Assembly: GCF_025965085.1 (NCBI RefSeq)
Contig: NZ_JAOPXP010000194.1
Coordinates: 1 to 40,658 of the forward strand
From: Marmoricola sp.
GTDB lineage: Bacteria; Actinomycetota; Actinomycetes; Propionibacteriales; Nocardioidaceae
Direction of reading: 5' to 3'
DNA length: 40,658 nucleotides
Position 1 is the first letter of the stretch; each line of letters starts with the position of its first letter. Of the stretch, positions 33,743 to 40,658 are shown one piece after another. A program made the translations under genes and the position numbers. Below the pieces are notes generated by a model. It saw nothing but the letters and a program-made list of their open reading frames with translations. It was not told the origin of the DNA and searched no databases.

Positions 33743-34759
33743 ATGCGAGTCACCACCATCCACGGCACGCGCGACATCCGCCTCGAGGATCGACCCAAGC
33801 CCACGATCGACGCCCCGACGGACGCCGTCATCAAGGTCTCGGCCAGTTGCATCTGCGGCTCGGACCTGTGGCCCTACCGCGGCGAGAACACGATCACGCC
33901 CGGCGACACGATCGGACACGAGATGATCGGGATCGTCGAGGAGGTCGGGAACGACGTGCGGTCCTTCCGGCCGGGCGACTTCGTCATCGCGCCGTTCTGC
34001 CACAGCGACAACACCTGCCCGCACTGCCGGGCTGGGATGACGTCCGCCTGCGCGAACGGTGGCTTCACCACCGGGGGGCAGGGGGAGTACGCCAAGGTGA
34101 CCCAGGCCGAGGGCAGCCTGGTGAAGACCGACGGCGTCCCCGACGCCTCACTCCTGCCCTCACTGCTCACTCTCTCCGACGTCTTCCCGACGGGGTGGCA
34201 CTGTGCCGTCGCGGCCGGCGTCAAGCCCGGGTCGACCGTCGTGGTGGTCGGCGACGGGGCGGTCGGCCTCTGTGCCGTCCTCGCCGCTGCCCAGATGGGC
34301 GCCGAGCGGGTGGTGGCGATGTCACGGCACGAGGACCGCCAGAAGATCGCGCGGCAGTTCGGCGCGACCCACATCGTGGCCGAGCGTGGCAAGGAGGGCG
34401 CCGACCGCATCAAGGACCTGACGGACGGCGTCGGCGCCGACGCCGTTCTCGAGTGCGTCGGGACCCACGACTCCATGCTGCAGGCCTTCGGCTGCGCCCG
34501 ACCCGGCTCGACCGTGGGCTTCGTGGGAGCGCCCCACGGCGTCGAGCTCCCGCTGCGCCGGATGTTCACCAAGAACATCGGGCTGGCCGGCGGCATGGCT
34601 CCCGTGCGCACCTACCTTCCTGAGCTGCTCGAGCTCGTCACCTCCGGCGCCGTCGACCCCGGGCTCGTGTTCGACGCCCGGATGCCGCTGGAGCAGGTCG
34701 CCGAGGGCTACCGCGCGATGGACGAGCGCCGAGCCATCAAGGTGTACCTCGAGGTCTAG
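33743..34759 (+). CDS. Zinc-dependent alcohol dehydrogenase family protein
   Basis: 338-residue medium-chain dehydrogenase with GroES-like and Rossmann domains. The catalytic-zinc region is CICGSDLWPYRGEN and GHEMIGIVEEVG. A reduced structural-zinc loop CPHCRAGMTSAC is present. The nucleotide-binding loop is VVVVGDGAVGLCAVLAA at about residues 166-182. It closely resembles the subgroup often annotated as threonine or sorbitol dehydrogenase-like; the substrate cannot be read. ATG 33743 (MRVTTIHGTRDIRLED) fits the family start better than ATG 33734 and lies seven bases after GACAAT, a possible leaderless -10. It shares the operator with the HTH-MurA gene. Confidence 0.88.
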   Translation: MRVTTIHGTRDIRLEDRPKPTIDAPTDAVIKVSASCICGSDLWPYRGENTITPGDTIGHEMIGIVEEVGNDVRSFRPGDFVIAPFCHSDNTCPHCRAGMTSACANGGFTTGGQGEYAKVTQAEGSLVKTDGVPDASLLPSLLTLSDVFPTGWHCAVAAGVKPGSTVVVVGDGAVGLCAVLAAAQMGAERVVAMSRHEDRQKIARQFGATHIVAERGKEGADRIKDLTDGVGADAVLECVGTHDSMLQAFGCARPGSTVGFVGAPHGVELPLRRMFTKNIGLAGGMAPVRTYLPELLELVTSGAVDPGLVFDARMPLEQVAEGYRAMDERRAIKVYLEV

Positions 34760-34964
34760 GCGAAGAAACGGTTCTTAAGCGGCGGATCCGGGCAAACCGG
34801 CCCAACGGCACGCCCGGCGTCTCGGACCGTCTGCAGGAGTTCGCCGATATCATCGCGCCACAGCAGCCACAGTCGTAGAGTCGCAGCGCAGCGCCCCGGG
34901 CACGTCTCACGTCCGGTGTCAACAGCCCTGAGCCATGCATTCCGAACGATCCCAGGAAGCGACG

Positions 34965-36767
34965 ATGACTTCGACCAGCCACATCGAGCAGCTCCTCGGG
35001 CTCGCCGGCGTCCTCGCGGCCGAGACCTCGCCCGACTCCGTCCTCGCTGCGGCTCTTCCCGTCCTGGTGGACATCGCCGATGCCGATGCCGGGATCGTCG
35101 TGCACCGCACCGCCGACGGCCTCCGCACGACGGGCGCGGGACCCGACCTCGAGCAGGAGGACCTCAGGGACCTCCACGACTCCGCCGGCGAGCGGCTCGG
35201 CGGCGTCCCTGTGCCTGCCTCCTGGCTGCGCGCGGGCATCACCCAGGTCGCCGCGCAGCGGTTGCCGTCCCGGGCCGGCGCGATCGTGCTGGCATGGCGG
35301 GCCGAGCACGACCTGACCGACGTCCTCACGCTCGCGCTCGCGCACCTGACCTCCAGCCTGGTCCGGGCCCAGACGGAGGAGTCGCTCTCCGACCTCGTCA
35401 GCCGGGTCGACAATGCCCAGCACCTCGCCCACATGGGCGACTACGACTGGCACATCCCCAGCGACAAGAACACGTGGTCCGACGAGCTGTTCCGGATCTA
35501 CGGCCATGAGCCGCAGTCGTTCAACCCCTCCTACGAGACCTTCCTCTCGCTGGTGCACCCGGACGACCGGGAGCGCATCATCGCCGTGCACCAGCAGGCC
35601 TACGCCAGCGGCGAGCCCTACGAGATGATCGAGCGCATCGTGCGGCCAGGGGGAGAGGTGCGCTACCTCTCGTCCAACGGCGAGGTCATCAAGGACGAGT
35701 CCGGGCAGCCGCTGCGCTTCCGCGGGACGTGCGTGGACATCACCGAGCGCGTGCTCGCCGACCAGGAGCGCGAGCGGATCGCGGCCAGGTTCCAGGGCCT
35801 GGTCGACTCGGCGCCGGACGCCATCCTGGTGCTCGGCGAGGACCAGCGCGTGCTGGAGGCGAACCAGCGGGCTCGTGAGCTGTTGCGGGGAGACCCGCAG
35901 CACCACCGCATCGAGGAGTTCCTCCCGGGCTGGCCCCAGGGCGGGACCGCCGGGGTCGACGCCTACACGCTCGGCGGGAAGCTCCTTCAGCTCGACGTCA
36001 TCACCACGGGCGTCAACCTTGCGGACGGCACCGACCCCGGCAGCCAGGCGCAGGTGGCCCTGTTCCTCCGTGACGCGCATCCCCGGCTCGAGGGCGAGGC
36101 GGTGGCCGCACGCCTCTGCGAGGCGCAGCTGAGGCGACGCCAGGCACTGGAGATCAACGACAACGTGGTCCAGGGCCTGGTCGCCGCGGTCTACGCGCTG
36201 GACCAGGGCCTGACGGACACCTCGATGTCCTACCTCGACCGCACGCTGTCGGCTGCCCGCGCCATGATGGACGACCTCCTCGACCCGCTCGACGGTGTCG
36301 GCCTGCAACCCGGCGACCTGGTGCGTACGTCGCCCGCGGTCCTCGGCACCCGGCCCCACGCGGTCCCGCAGCCCGAAGCGGTCACGCCGGTCCAGCGCAC
36401 CCACAGCGTGCTCGTCGTCGATGATGCCGAGGACCTGCGCACCCTGCTCCGCCTGCGCATGGAGTCCTACCCCGGGCTGGCGGTGGTCGGGGAGGCCGCC
36501 GACGGCCTGGCAGCCGTGGAGCTCGCTGCCGAGCTCCAGCCGGACCTTGTCCTGCTGGACCTGGCCATGCCGCGCATGGACGGCCTGGAGGCGCTGCCGT
36601 TGATCCGGGCAGCGGTTCCGGGCGTACGGGTCATCGTGCTGTCCGGCTTCAACCAGAGCACGCTGGCGCAGAAGGCCCTCGAGGCAGGCGCCGACCACTA
36701 CGTCGTCAAGGGTGGTCCGATGAGCCGGCTCCTCGAGCTCGTCGACTCGCTGCTCGAGCCCGCCTAG
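34965..36767 (+). CDS. PAS-PAS-receiver protein with histidine-less DHp-like segment
   Basis: 600-residue signalling protein. Order: an N-terminal sensory region that may be GAF-like (residues 1-135); a clear PAS with PAC (about 145-265, LAHMGDYDWHIPSDKNTWSDELFRIYG to FRGTCVDITER); and a second PAS start (about 270, FQGLVDSAPDAILVLGED). A helical segment RRRQALEINDNVVQGLVAAVYALDQG follows at about 392-415, then a C-terminal receiver domain (about 478-600) with VDDAEDL, the phospho-acceptor Asp in PDLVLLDLAMPRMDG, and the switch Ser and Lys (VLSGF, YVVKGG). The helical segment resembles the HisKA_3 box ELHD but reads EIND, and no ATPase domain follows. It has no DNA-binding output. Start 34965 has GGAAG; ATG 34935 has no ribosome site. 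Confidence 0.82.
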   Translation: MTSTSHIEQLLGLAGVLAAETSPDSVLAAALPVLVDIADADAGIVVHRTADGLRTTGAGPDLEQEDLRDLHDSAGERLGGVPVPASWLRAGITQVAAQRLPSRAGAIVLAWRAEHDLTDVLTLALAHLTSSLVRAQTEESLSDLVSRVDNAQHLAHMGDYDWHIPSDKNTWSDELFRIYGHEPQSFNPSYETFLSLVHPDDRERIIAVHQQAYASGEPYEMIERIVRPGGEVRYLSSNGEVIKDESGQPLRFRGTCVDITERVLADQERERIAARFQGLVDSAPDAILVLGEDQRVLEANQRARELLRGDPQHHRIEEFLPGWPQGGTAGVDAYTLGGKLLQLDVITTGVNLADGTDPGSQAQVALFLRDAHPRLEGEAVAARLCEAQLRRRQALEINDNVVQGLVAAVYALDQGLTDTSMSYLDRTLSAARAMMDDLLDPLDGVGLQPGDLVRTSPAVLGTRPHAVPQPEAVTPVQRTHSVLVVDDAEDLRTLLRLRMESYPGLAVVGEAADGLAAVELAAELQPDLVLLDLAMPRMDGLEALPLIRAAVPGVRVIVLSGFNQSTLAQKALEAGADHYVVKGGPMSRLLELVDSLLEPA

Positions 36768-36789
36768 GGCGCGGCCGTGTGGGTGGGGC

Positions 36790-36795
36790 TACGGT
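36790..36795 (+). promoter_or_regulatory. Leaderless -10 element of the DUF5709 gene
   Basis: TACGGT, six bases, then ATG at 36802. Confidence 0.55.
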
Positions 36796-36801
36796 CGAGC
36801 C

Positions 36802-37185
36802 ATGAGCAACAGTGACCAGCTCCAGCCCGAGGACAGCCTGGACGACCGCGGCGTCGACGACGTGCTCGACGAGGGGTTCTCGCCGCCCGAGCGCGAGCCC
36901 GCACACCTGCGCCACCCCGAGGGCGGCGAGTCGCTCGACGAGCGGCTGGCCGAGGAGGAGCCCGAGGTCTGGGCGCAGGTCGACGCCGAGCAGGACGCCG
37001 ACATCGTGGACGGCGACGTCGGCGGCGAGGTGGGCGACCGCCGCACCGGTCGCTTGATGGCGCCCGACGAAGGCACCGGGGAGGATGTCGAGCCGGAGAT
37101 GATCGCCGAGGACGAGGGCATCGACGGCGCCGGCGCCAGCGCCGAGGAAGCCGCGATGCACACCATCGAGGACGACGAGGTCTGA
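36802..37185 (+). CDS. DUF5709 acidic protein
   Basis: 127-residue, very acidic and probably disordered protein of the actinobacterial DUF5709 family. The conserved N-terminal block QLQPEDSLDDRGVDDVLDEGFSPPERE is present, followed by ESLDERLAEEEPEV and a central RTGRLMAPDEG. The C-terminus (EDEGIDGAGASAEEAAMHTIEDDEV) is also typical. The function is unknown. It has its own leaderless promoter and lies between a PAS-receiver protein and a histidine kinase, but nothing shows that it takes part in signalling. Confidence 0.88.
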   Translation: MSNSDQLQPEDSLDDRGVDDVLDEGFSPPEREPAHLRHPEGGESLDERLAEEEPEVWAQVDAEQDADIVDGDVGGEVGDRRTGRLMAPDEGTGEDVEPEMIAEDEGIDGAGASAEEAAMHTIEDDEV

Positions 37186-37303
37186 GCAGCCCCGGGCGCA
37201 GGACGCGTCCGGGTTCGCCCGATCTCCCACACCGCGGGGTCGGCCGATGTCACGATGCACGGGACGCGGGCGCCACCGGGCTGTCCGCCCCCCACGCCAG
37301 GTG

Positions 37304-39448
37304 GTGACGGTGATCCCAGACATCTCCCTTCGCAACGTCCGCTGGTCACCGTTGAGGCTGGGGGCCGCGGGCGCCTCGGTGATGGTCGCAGTCACGTGCC
37401 TGCTGGCCTTCGGCCACTGGGCCGGCGAGACGGTGAGTGCGGCAGACGCCCTGAGCACGGTGTCCTCGTCGCTGGCAGCGGCGTGCTGCCTGTACGCAGC
37501 CACCAGGACCTCGGGGCGCTCCCGATGGTGCTGGTCCATGTTCGGCTCCACGATGGTCATGTGGACCGTCGGCGACCTCCTCTGGTTCGTGGACGGCTTC
37601 TTCGGCAGCTTCGGTCCGGTCATCGCGGTGGCCAACATCCTCTATCTCCTGGGCCTCGTCCCGGTGGTGGCCGGTCTGCTGCTGTTCCCGGTGGGGACCT
37701 GGGAGCGCGGAGCCGGGTTGAGACTCGTGCTCGACACCCTGGTGCTGGGGAGCGCACTCCTGCTGACCAGTCACCTGCTGGTGCTGCGCGAGGTCGTCGA
37801 CCGGGTGGGGGAGAGCTGGGACGCGTTCCTGTACGCCGTCTATCCCGTCACCGACATCCTGCTGGCGGGATTGGCCGTCCTCCTGGTCCTCCGCAGTGTG
37901 GGGAAGCCCCGCCGCGACCTCGTCCTGCTCGGTCTCGCCTTCACCACCTGGACTGCTGCCGACAACGGCTACGCACTGTTCTCCGCACGCGGCGAGGACT
38001 ACACGCAGACCGCTGTGGTGGTCGCCTACGTGGCGGCGCCGATGTTCCTGGGCCTCGCCGCGCTGAGCGCCTCCGCGGCGAGCACGCACGTCTCGACCCT
38101 GCAACGCAATGCCACCGGCACGCTGGCGGCACTGCTGCCCGACGCCACGGCCCTGTGTGCCGGTGCCCTGTGCGTCGCCCTCGGCCTGGACGGGCACCGG
38201 GACTGGGCGCTGGCGCTCCTGGCGCTGGTGCTCACTGCGGTACGCCAGGTCGTCCTCACCTCGGACAACCACGGCCTGCGCCAGTCGCTGGAGACCAAGG
38301 TCACCGACCGGACCGAGGAGCTGCGGCGGCTTGCCGAGCGTCACGAACGCATCCTCGAGTCGATGGGTGAGGGCATCTTCGGCATCGACGGACGCGGTCA
38401 CATCTCCTTCGTCAACCCTGCGGCCGCTCGCCTGCTCGACTGGGAACCCGCGGAGCTGCTCGGCCGGAGCGCCTGCGCCACGTTGTGCGTCCAGGACCAC
38501 GACGAGTGTCCGCTGGACATGGTGACGAAGCTGGGTGACATCGTGACGCAGTCAGAGACGGTCTACGCACGCCGCGGCGGCGACAGCCTGCCGGTCGAGA
38601 TCACCGCTGCACCGATGCAGGGTCGCGACGCACGCCAGGGTGCGGTCGTCGTCTTCCGCGACATCACCGAGCGACTCGTCGTGGACCTGATGAAGCAGGA
38701 GTTCGTGAGCGCCGTCAGCCATGAGCTGCGCACGCCACTCACCGCCATCCGGGGCTCCTTGGAGCTGCTGGCTGACGGAGCCGCCGGGGAGCTCCCGGAA
38801 GCCGCGCACGAGATCGTCGCCATGGCGGAGCGCGGCAGCCAGCGCCTGACGCGACTCGTCAACGACATCATCGACATCGAGCGGCTCGAGGCAGGGTCGT
38901 TCAGCGTCAGACCGAAGCCGCAGCCCATCGAGCCGCTGGTCCAGTCGACGGTGCGCTCGTTGCTGGCTCTCGCCGAGCAGGGACACGTCCGGCTGCTGGT
39001 CGGCGAGGCGCACGGTCACGCGCTGTGCGATGCCGACCGGGTGGTGCAGGCCTTGGTCAACCTGGTGGGCAACGCCCTGAAGTTCACCGCCCCCGGCGGC
39101 GCGGTCCGGATCAACGCCGCCCCCGAGAACCACGAGATCGTCTTCTCCGTGCGTGACGAAGGCCGCGGGATTCCCCCCGAGGAGCTCGACTCGATCTTCG
39201 AGCGGTTCCACCAGGTCAGCAGCGCCGACGCCCGCGAGAAGGGTGGCACCGGCCTGGGACTGACCATCACCAAGTCCATCGTGGAACGTCACGGTGGTCG
39301 GATCTGGGTGGACAGCGAGATCGGGATCGGCTCGACGTTCTGGTTCACGCTGCCGCTCGCCCCGGACACGATCCCGGCACCAGCCCGCGCGCAGCGCGAG
39401 CCGAGTGCGCTGTCCCGACCAGGACCCGTCGTCACGGTCCGTTGCTGA
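37304..39448 (+). CDS. Membrane PAS-domain histidine kinase
   Basis: Sensor kinase of about 714 residues. The N-terminal 320 residues hold eight to ten hydrophobic segments forming a membrane sensor of unknown ligand. A PAS domain follows (about 345-460, ILESMGEGIFGIDGRGHISFVNPAAARLLDW to VVFRDITER). HisKA comes next with the phospho-acceptor His at about 473 in SAVSHELRTPLTAIRGSLELL. The HATPase has the N box LVNLVGNALKFT, G1 VRDEGRGIPPEEL, F box IFERFHQV and G2 GGTGLGLTI, so it should be active. No response regulator is adjacent; the receiver protein at 34965-36767 is a possible partner. The start is uncertain: GTG 37304 and 37310 lie near AGGTGG, while ATG 37247 would add an Arg-rich stretch that looks non-coding. 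Confidence 0.88.
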   Translation: MTVIPDISLRNVRWSPLRLGAAGASVMVAVTCLLAFGHWAGETVSAADALSTVSSSLAAACCLYAATRTSGRSRWCWSMFGSTMVMWTVGDLLWFVDGFFGSFGPVIAVANILYLLGLVPVVAGLLLFPVGTWERGAGLRLVLDTLVLGSALLLTSHLLVLREVVDRVGESWDAFLYAVYPVTDILLAGLAVLLVLRSVGKPRRDLVLLGLAFTTWTAADNGYALFSARGEDYTQTAVVVAYVAAPMFLGLAALSASAASTHVSTLQRNATGTLAALLPDATALCAGALCVALGLDGHRDWALALLALVLTAVRQVVLTSDNHGLRQSLETKVTDRTEELRRLAERHERILESMGEGIFGIDGRGHISFVNPAAARLLDWEPAELLGRSACATLCVQDHDECPLDMVTKLGDIVTQSETVYARRGGDSLPVEITAAPMQGRDARQGAVVVFRDITERLVVDLMKQEFVSAVSHELRTPLTAIRGSLELLADGAAGELPEAAHEIVAMAERGSQRLTRLVNDIIDIERLEAGSFSVRPKPQPIEPLVQSTVRSLLALAEQGHVRLLVGEAHGHALCDADRVVQALVNLVGNALKFTAPGGAVRINAAPENHEIVFSVRDEGRGIPPEELDSIFERFHQVSSADAREKGGTGLGLTITKSIVERHGGRIWVDSEIGIGSTFWFTLPLAPDTIPAPARAQREPSALSRPGPVVTVRC

Positions 39449-39490
39449 GCGGAGTCTGACCCGGCGGCCGAGCGAGGTCTCTGCACGACA

Positions 39491-39521
39491 AATGTATCGC
39501 CGATAAGGTACATTATGTCAA
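39491..39521. promoter_or_regulatory. AT-rich dyad with MerR-like promoter spacing
   Basis: AATGTA (39491-39496) and TACATT (39509-39514) are perfect arms, with TATCG-C-CGATA (39495-39505) nested inside. GGTACA (39507-39512) and TGTACC (39524-39529) overlap them. On the minus strand TTGACA (39516-39521) and TACATT (39491-39496) are spaced by 19 bases, as in MerR-type promoters. It overlaps the stop of the DksA-like gene and would read antisense into the kinase gene; no target gene is obvious. Confidence 0.4.
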
Positions 39522-39889
39522 TCTGTACCTGTCGAACCCCGCCCACCCCTCTCCCGGGCACCGGCGCACCCGATGCATGTGCGCGCAGTCGGCCGGGCCT
39601 CCAGTCGTCCGGACGCTATGACCTGTCCGCAGCTCTCGCACCTGCCGTAGGTCCCGTCGCGCACGCGCACCAACGCTGCCTCGACCTCGAGAAGATGGCG
39701 TTCGGCCTGCTGCACCAGCGCGACCGTCTGGGAACGCTCGTAGGCGATCGTGTGCCCCTCGGGGTCGTGCTCGTCGTCGGAGTTGGCGTCACGGGTGGCG
39801 TCCACGACACCGGAGAAGTCGTCACGCAGCCGTGCGAGTCGCTGCTCGGTCTCCGCCCGTTCGGCGGCGAGCAGGTCACGGGGGTCCAT
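39518..39889 (-). CDS. TraR/DksA-type C4 zinc-finger protein
   Basis: 123-residue DksA/TraR family protein. The N-terminal two-thirds form a coiled-coil hairpin (DLLAAERAETEQRLARLRDDFSGV to VALVQQAERHLLEVEAALVRVRDGTYGRC). The C-terminal zinc finger has CESC and CIGC, with a 17-residue spacer. Proteins of this type in actinobacteria are thought to act on RNA polymerase, but many lack the DxxDxA tip of DksA; here the coiled-coil turn reads DANSDDEHDPEG, an acidic loop without that motif. The start at 39889 (MDPRDLLAAE) is seven bases after a TAGCGT -10 element; longer readings have no support. Confidence 0.88.
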   Translation of the reverse strand: MDPRDLLAAERAETEQRLARLRDDFSGVVDATRDANSDDEHDPEGHTIAYERSQTVALVQQAERHLLEVEAALVRVRDGTYGRCESCGQVIASGRLEARPTARTCIGCAGARERGGRGSTGTD

Positions 39890-39896
39890 CCGTACG

Positions 39897-39902
39897 ACGC
39901 TA
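39897..39902 (-). promoter_or_regulatory. Leaderless -10 element of the DksA-like gene
   Basis: TAGCGT on the minus strand, seven bases, then ATG at 39889. It sits in the 76-base divergent region with the oxidoreductase gene. Confidence 0.6.
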
Positions 39903-39965
39903 CCGCCGCTCCGGGCGAGCCGGTCGGCCGGGAATGACTCTCGCGCCCGCCGCGTTGCGCCGGGC

Positions 39966-40658
39966 ATGACGACGATCGGACTCATCGGCAGCGGACACAT
40001 CGGCAGCACGCTCGCACGGCTGGCGGTCGCCGCCGGTCATGACGTGGTGCTGAGCAACAGTCGCGGACCGGAGACGCTCACCGACCTGGTCGACGAGCTC
40101 GGGCCGCAGGCCCGGGCAGCGACGCCGGCGGAGGCCGCGGCTGCCGGGGACATCGTGGTGGTGACGGTCCCCCTCAAGGCCTACCGGGAGGTTCCCGCCG
40201 AACCGCTGCGCGGCAAGGTGGTCATCGACACCAACAACTACTACCCGCAGCGTGACGGCCAGATCGCCGAGCTCGACGACGAGTCGACGACCGTCAGCGA
40301 GCTGCTCCAGGCGCACCTGCCGGAGTCGCGGGTCGTGAAGGCGTTCAACAACATCTACTTCGGCCACCTGGGCACGTTGCAGCGTCCCCACGGCGACCCG
40401 GAGCGGTCGGTGCTGGCCATCGCCGGCGACGACGCGGAGGCCAAGCAGTCGGTGACCGACCTCCTCGACGACCTGGGCTACGACGCGTACGACGTCGGCC
40501 CGCTCTCCGAGGGCTGGCGCTACCAGCGCGACACCCCGGCGTACGCGAGCCTCTACTCCCCCGAAGGCGCGGGCTGGCCGCCCCCGGCCGGTCGCCAGGT
40601 GACGGCGGACCTGTTGAAGGAGAAGCTCGACGCGGCCGTTCGCTACTCCGACATGTGA
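39966..40658 (+). CDS. NADPH-dependent F420 reductase-like oxidoreductase
   Basis: 230-residue NAD(P)-binding protein of the F420-dependent NADP reductase family (NADP_oxidoreductase, coenzyme F420-dependent). The Rossmann loop GLIGSGHIGSTLARLAVAAGHDVVLSNSRGPETL at residues 4-37 has the Ser-Asn-Ser-Arg end suited to NADPH phosphate. VVVTVPLKAYREVP and KVVIDTNNYYPQRDGQIAELDD follow, then VVKAFNNIYFGHLGTLQRP. Many actinobacterial members are annotated simply as NAD(P)-binding; true F420 use is not certain. The ATG at 39966 has no good ribosome site or clear -10 element. The stop codon is the last three bases of the window, so the gene is complete. Confidence 0.88.
   Translation: MTTIGLIGSGHIGSTLARLAVAAGHDVVLSNSRGPETLTDLVDELGPQARAATPAEAAAAGDIVVVTVPLKAYREVPAEPLRGKVVIDTNNYYPQRDGQIAELDDESTTVSELLQAHLPESRVVKAFNNIYFGHLGTLQRPHGDPERSVLAIAGDDAEAKQSVTDLLDDLGYDAYDVGPLSEGWRYQRDTPAYASLYSPEGAGWPPPAGRQVTADLLKEKLDAAVRYSDM

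Noticed and set aside
39515-39937. Plus-strand open frame of 140 codons opposite the DksA-like gene, with AAGG ahead of its ATG
   Set aside because: The minus strand carries a clear DksA/TraR protein with two CxxC pairs and a leaderless promoter. The plus frame has no family similarity and is typical of GC-rich shadow frames.

Overview
This GC-rich window (roughly 70% G+C by eye) comes from an actinobacterium, most likely Nocardioides or a close relative in the Propionibacteriales. The evidence is a complete Pup-proteasome locus, RbpA, PafBC, a polyprenol-phosphate mannosyltransferase, an HTH-MurA fusion, DUF5709, and a very high share of apparently leaderless genes. I see no mobile element, CRISPR array, rRNA or tRNA. 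Both ends are ordinary chromosome: the window cuts into arc/mpa on the left and ends exactly on a stop codon on the right.

Left block (1-16954), Pup-proteasome and its usual companions: arc/mpa (3' part), dop, pup, prcB, prcA, pafA, a two-domain FKBP lipoprotein, pafB, pafC, tatA, tatC, a diacylglycerol-kinase-type lipid kinase and a HelY-type helicase, all on the plus strand. Dop and PafA process and ligate Pup, ARC unfolds pupylated proteins and feeds them to the PrcAB core, and PafBC is a WYL-type DNA-damage activator. The odd part is a pair of related secreted phospholipase-D-like genes on the opposite strand, one on each side of dop. A 19-codon leader ORF appears to be coupled to the dop start.

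Middle block (16944-21676), mostly minus strand: a methyltransferase, a 5'-3' exonuclease, an Lrp/AsnC regulator (plus), a VOC-fold protein, a poxvirus-type topoisomerase IB and an M15-peptidase-like lipoprotein. Next (21754-27111) is a lysine degradation cluster of the clostridial type: kamA diverges from kdd-kamD-kamE-kal. It covers lysine to beta-lysine to 3,5-diaminohexanoate to the 3-keto acid, plus ammonia loss from 3-aminobutyryl-CoA. The cleavage enzyme (kce) is not in the window. An inverted repeat sits in the divergent control region.

Right block (27600-40658): ppm-fxsA facing rbpA, with a SigR-type promoter motif upstream of rbpA; a UMF1-type transporter with a glycerophosphodiester phosphodiesterase; a small zinc-ribbon protein; an HTH-MurA fusion diverging from a zinc alcohol dehydrogenase across a perfect inverted repeat; a PAS-receiver protein with a histidine-less DHp-like motif; DUF5709; a membrane PAS histidine kinase; a DksA/TraR zinc-finger protein; and an F420/NADP-type oxidoreductase.

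A motif of the form TA(G/C)NNT followed by 6 or 7 bases and then ATG/GTG recurs before at least twelve starts. I used it to choose starts for pafA, tatA, the lipid kinase, the exonuclease, lrp, the M15-like lipoprotein, ppm, the zinc-ribbon gene, the HTH-MurA gene, DUF5709 and the DksA-like gene. All functional calls rest on motif and family recognition by eye; no database search was run.
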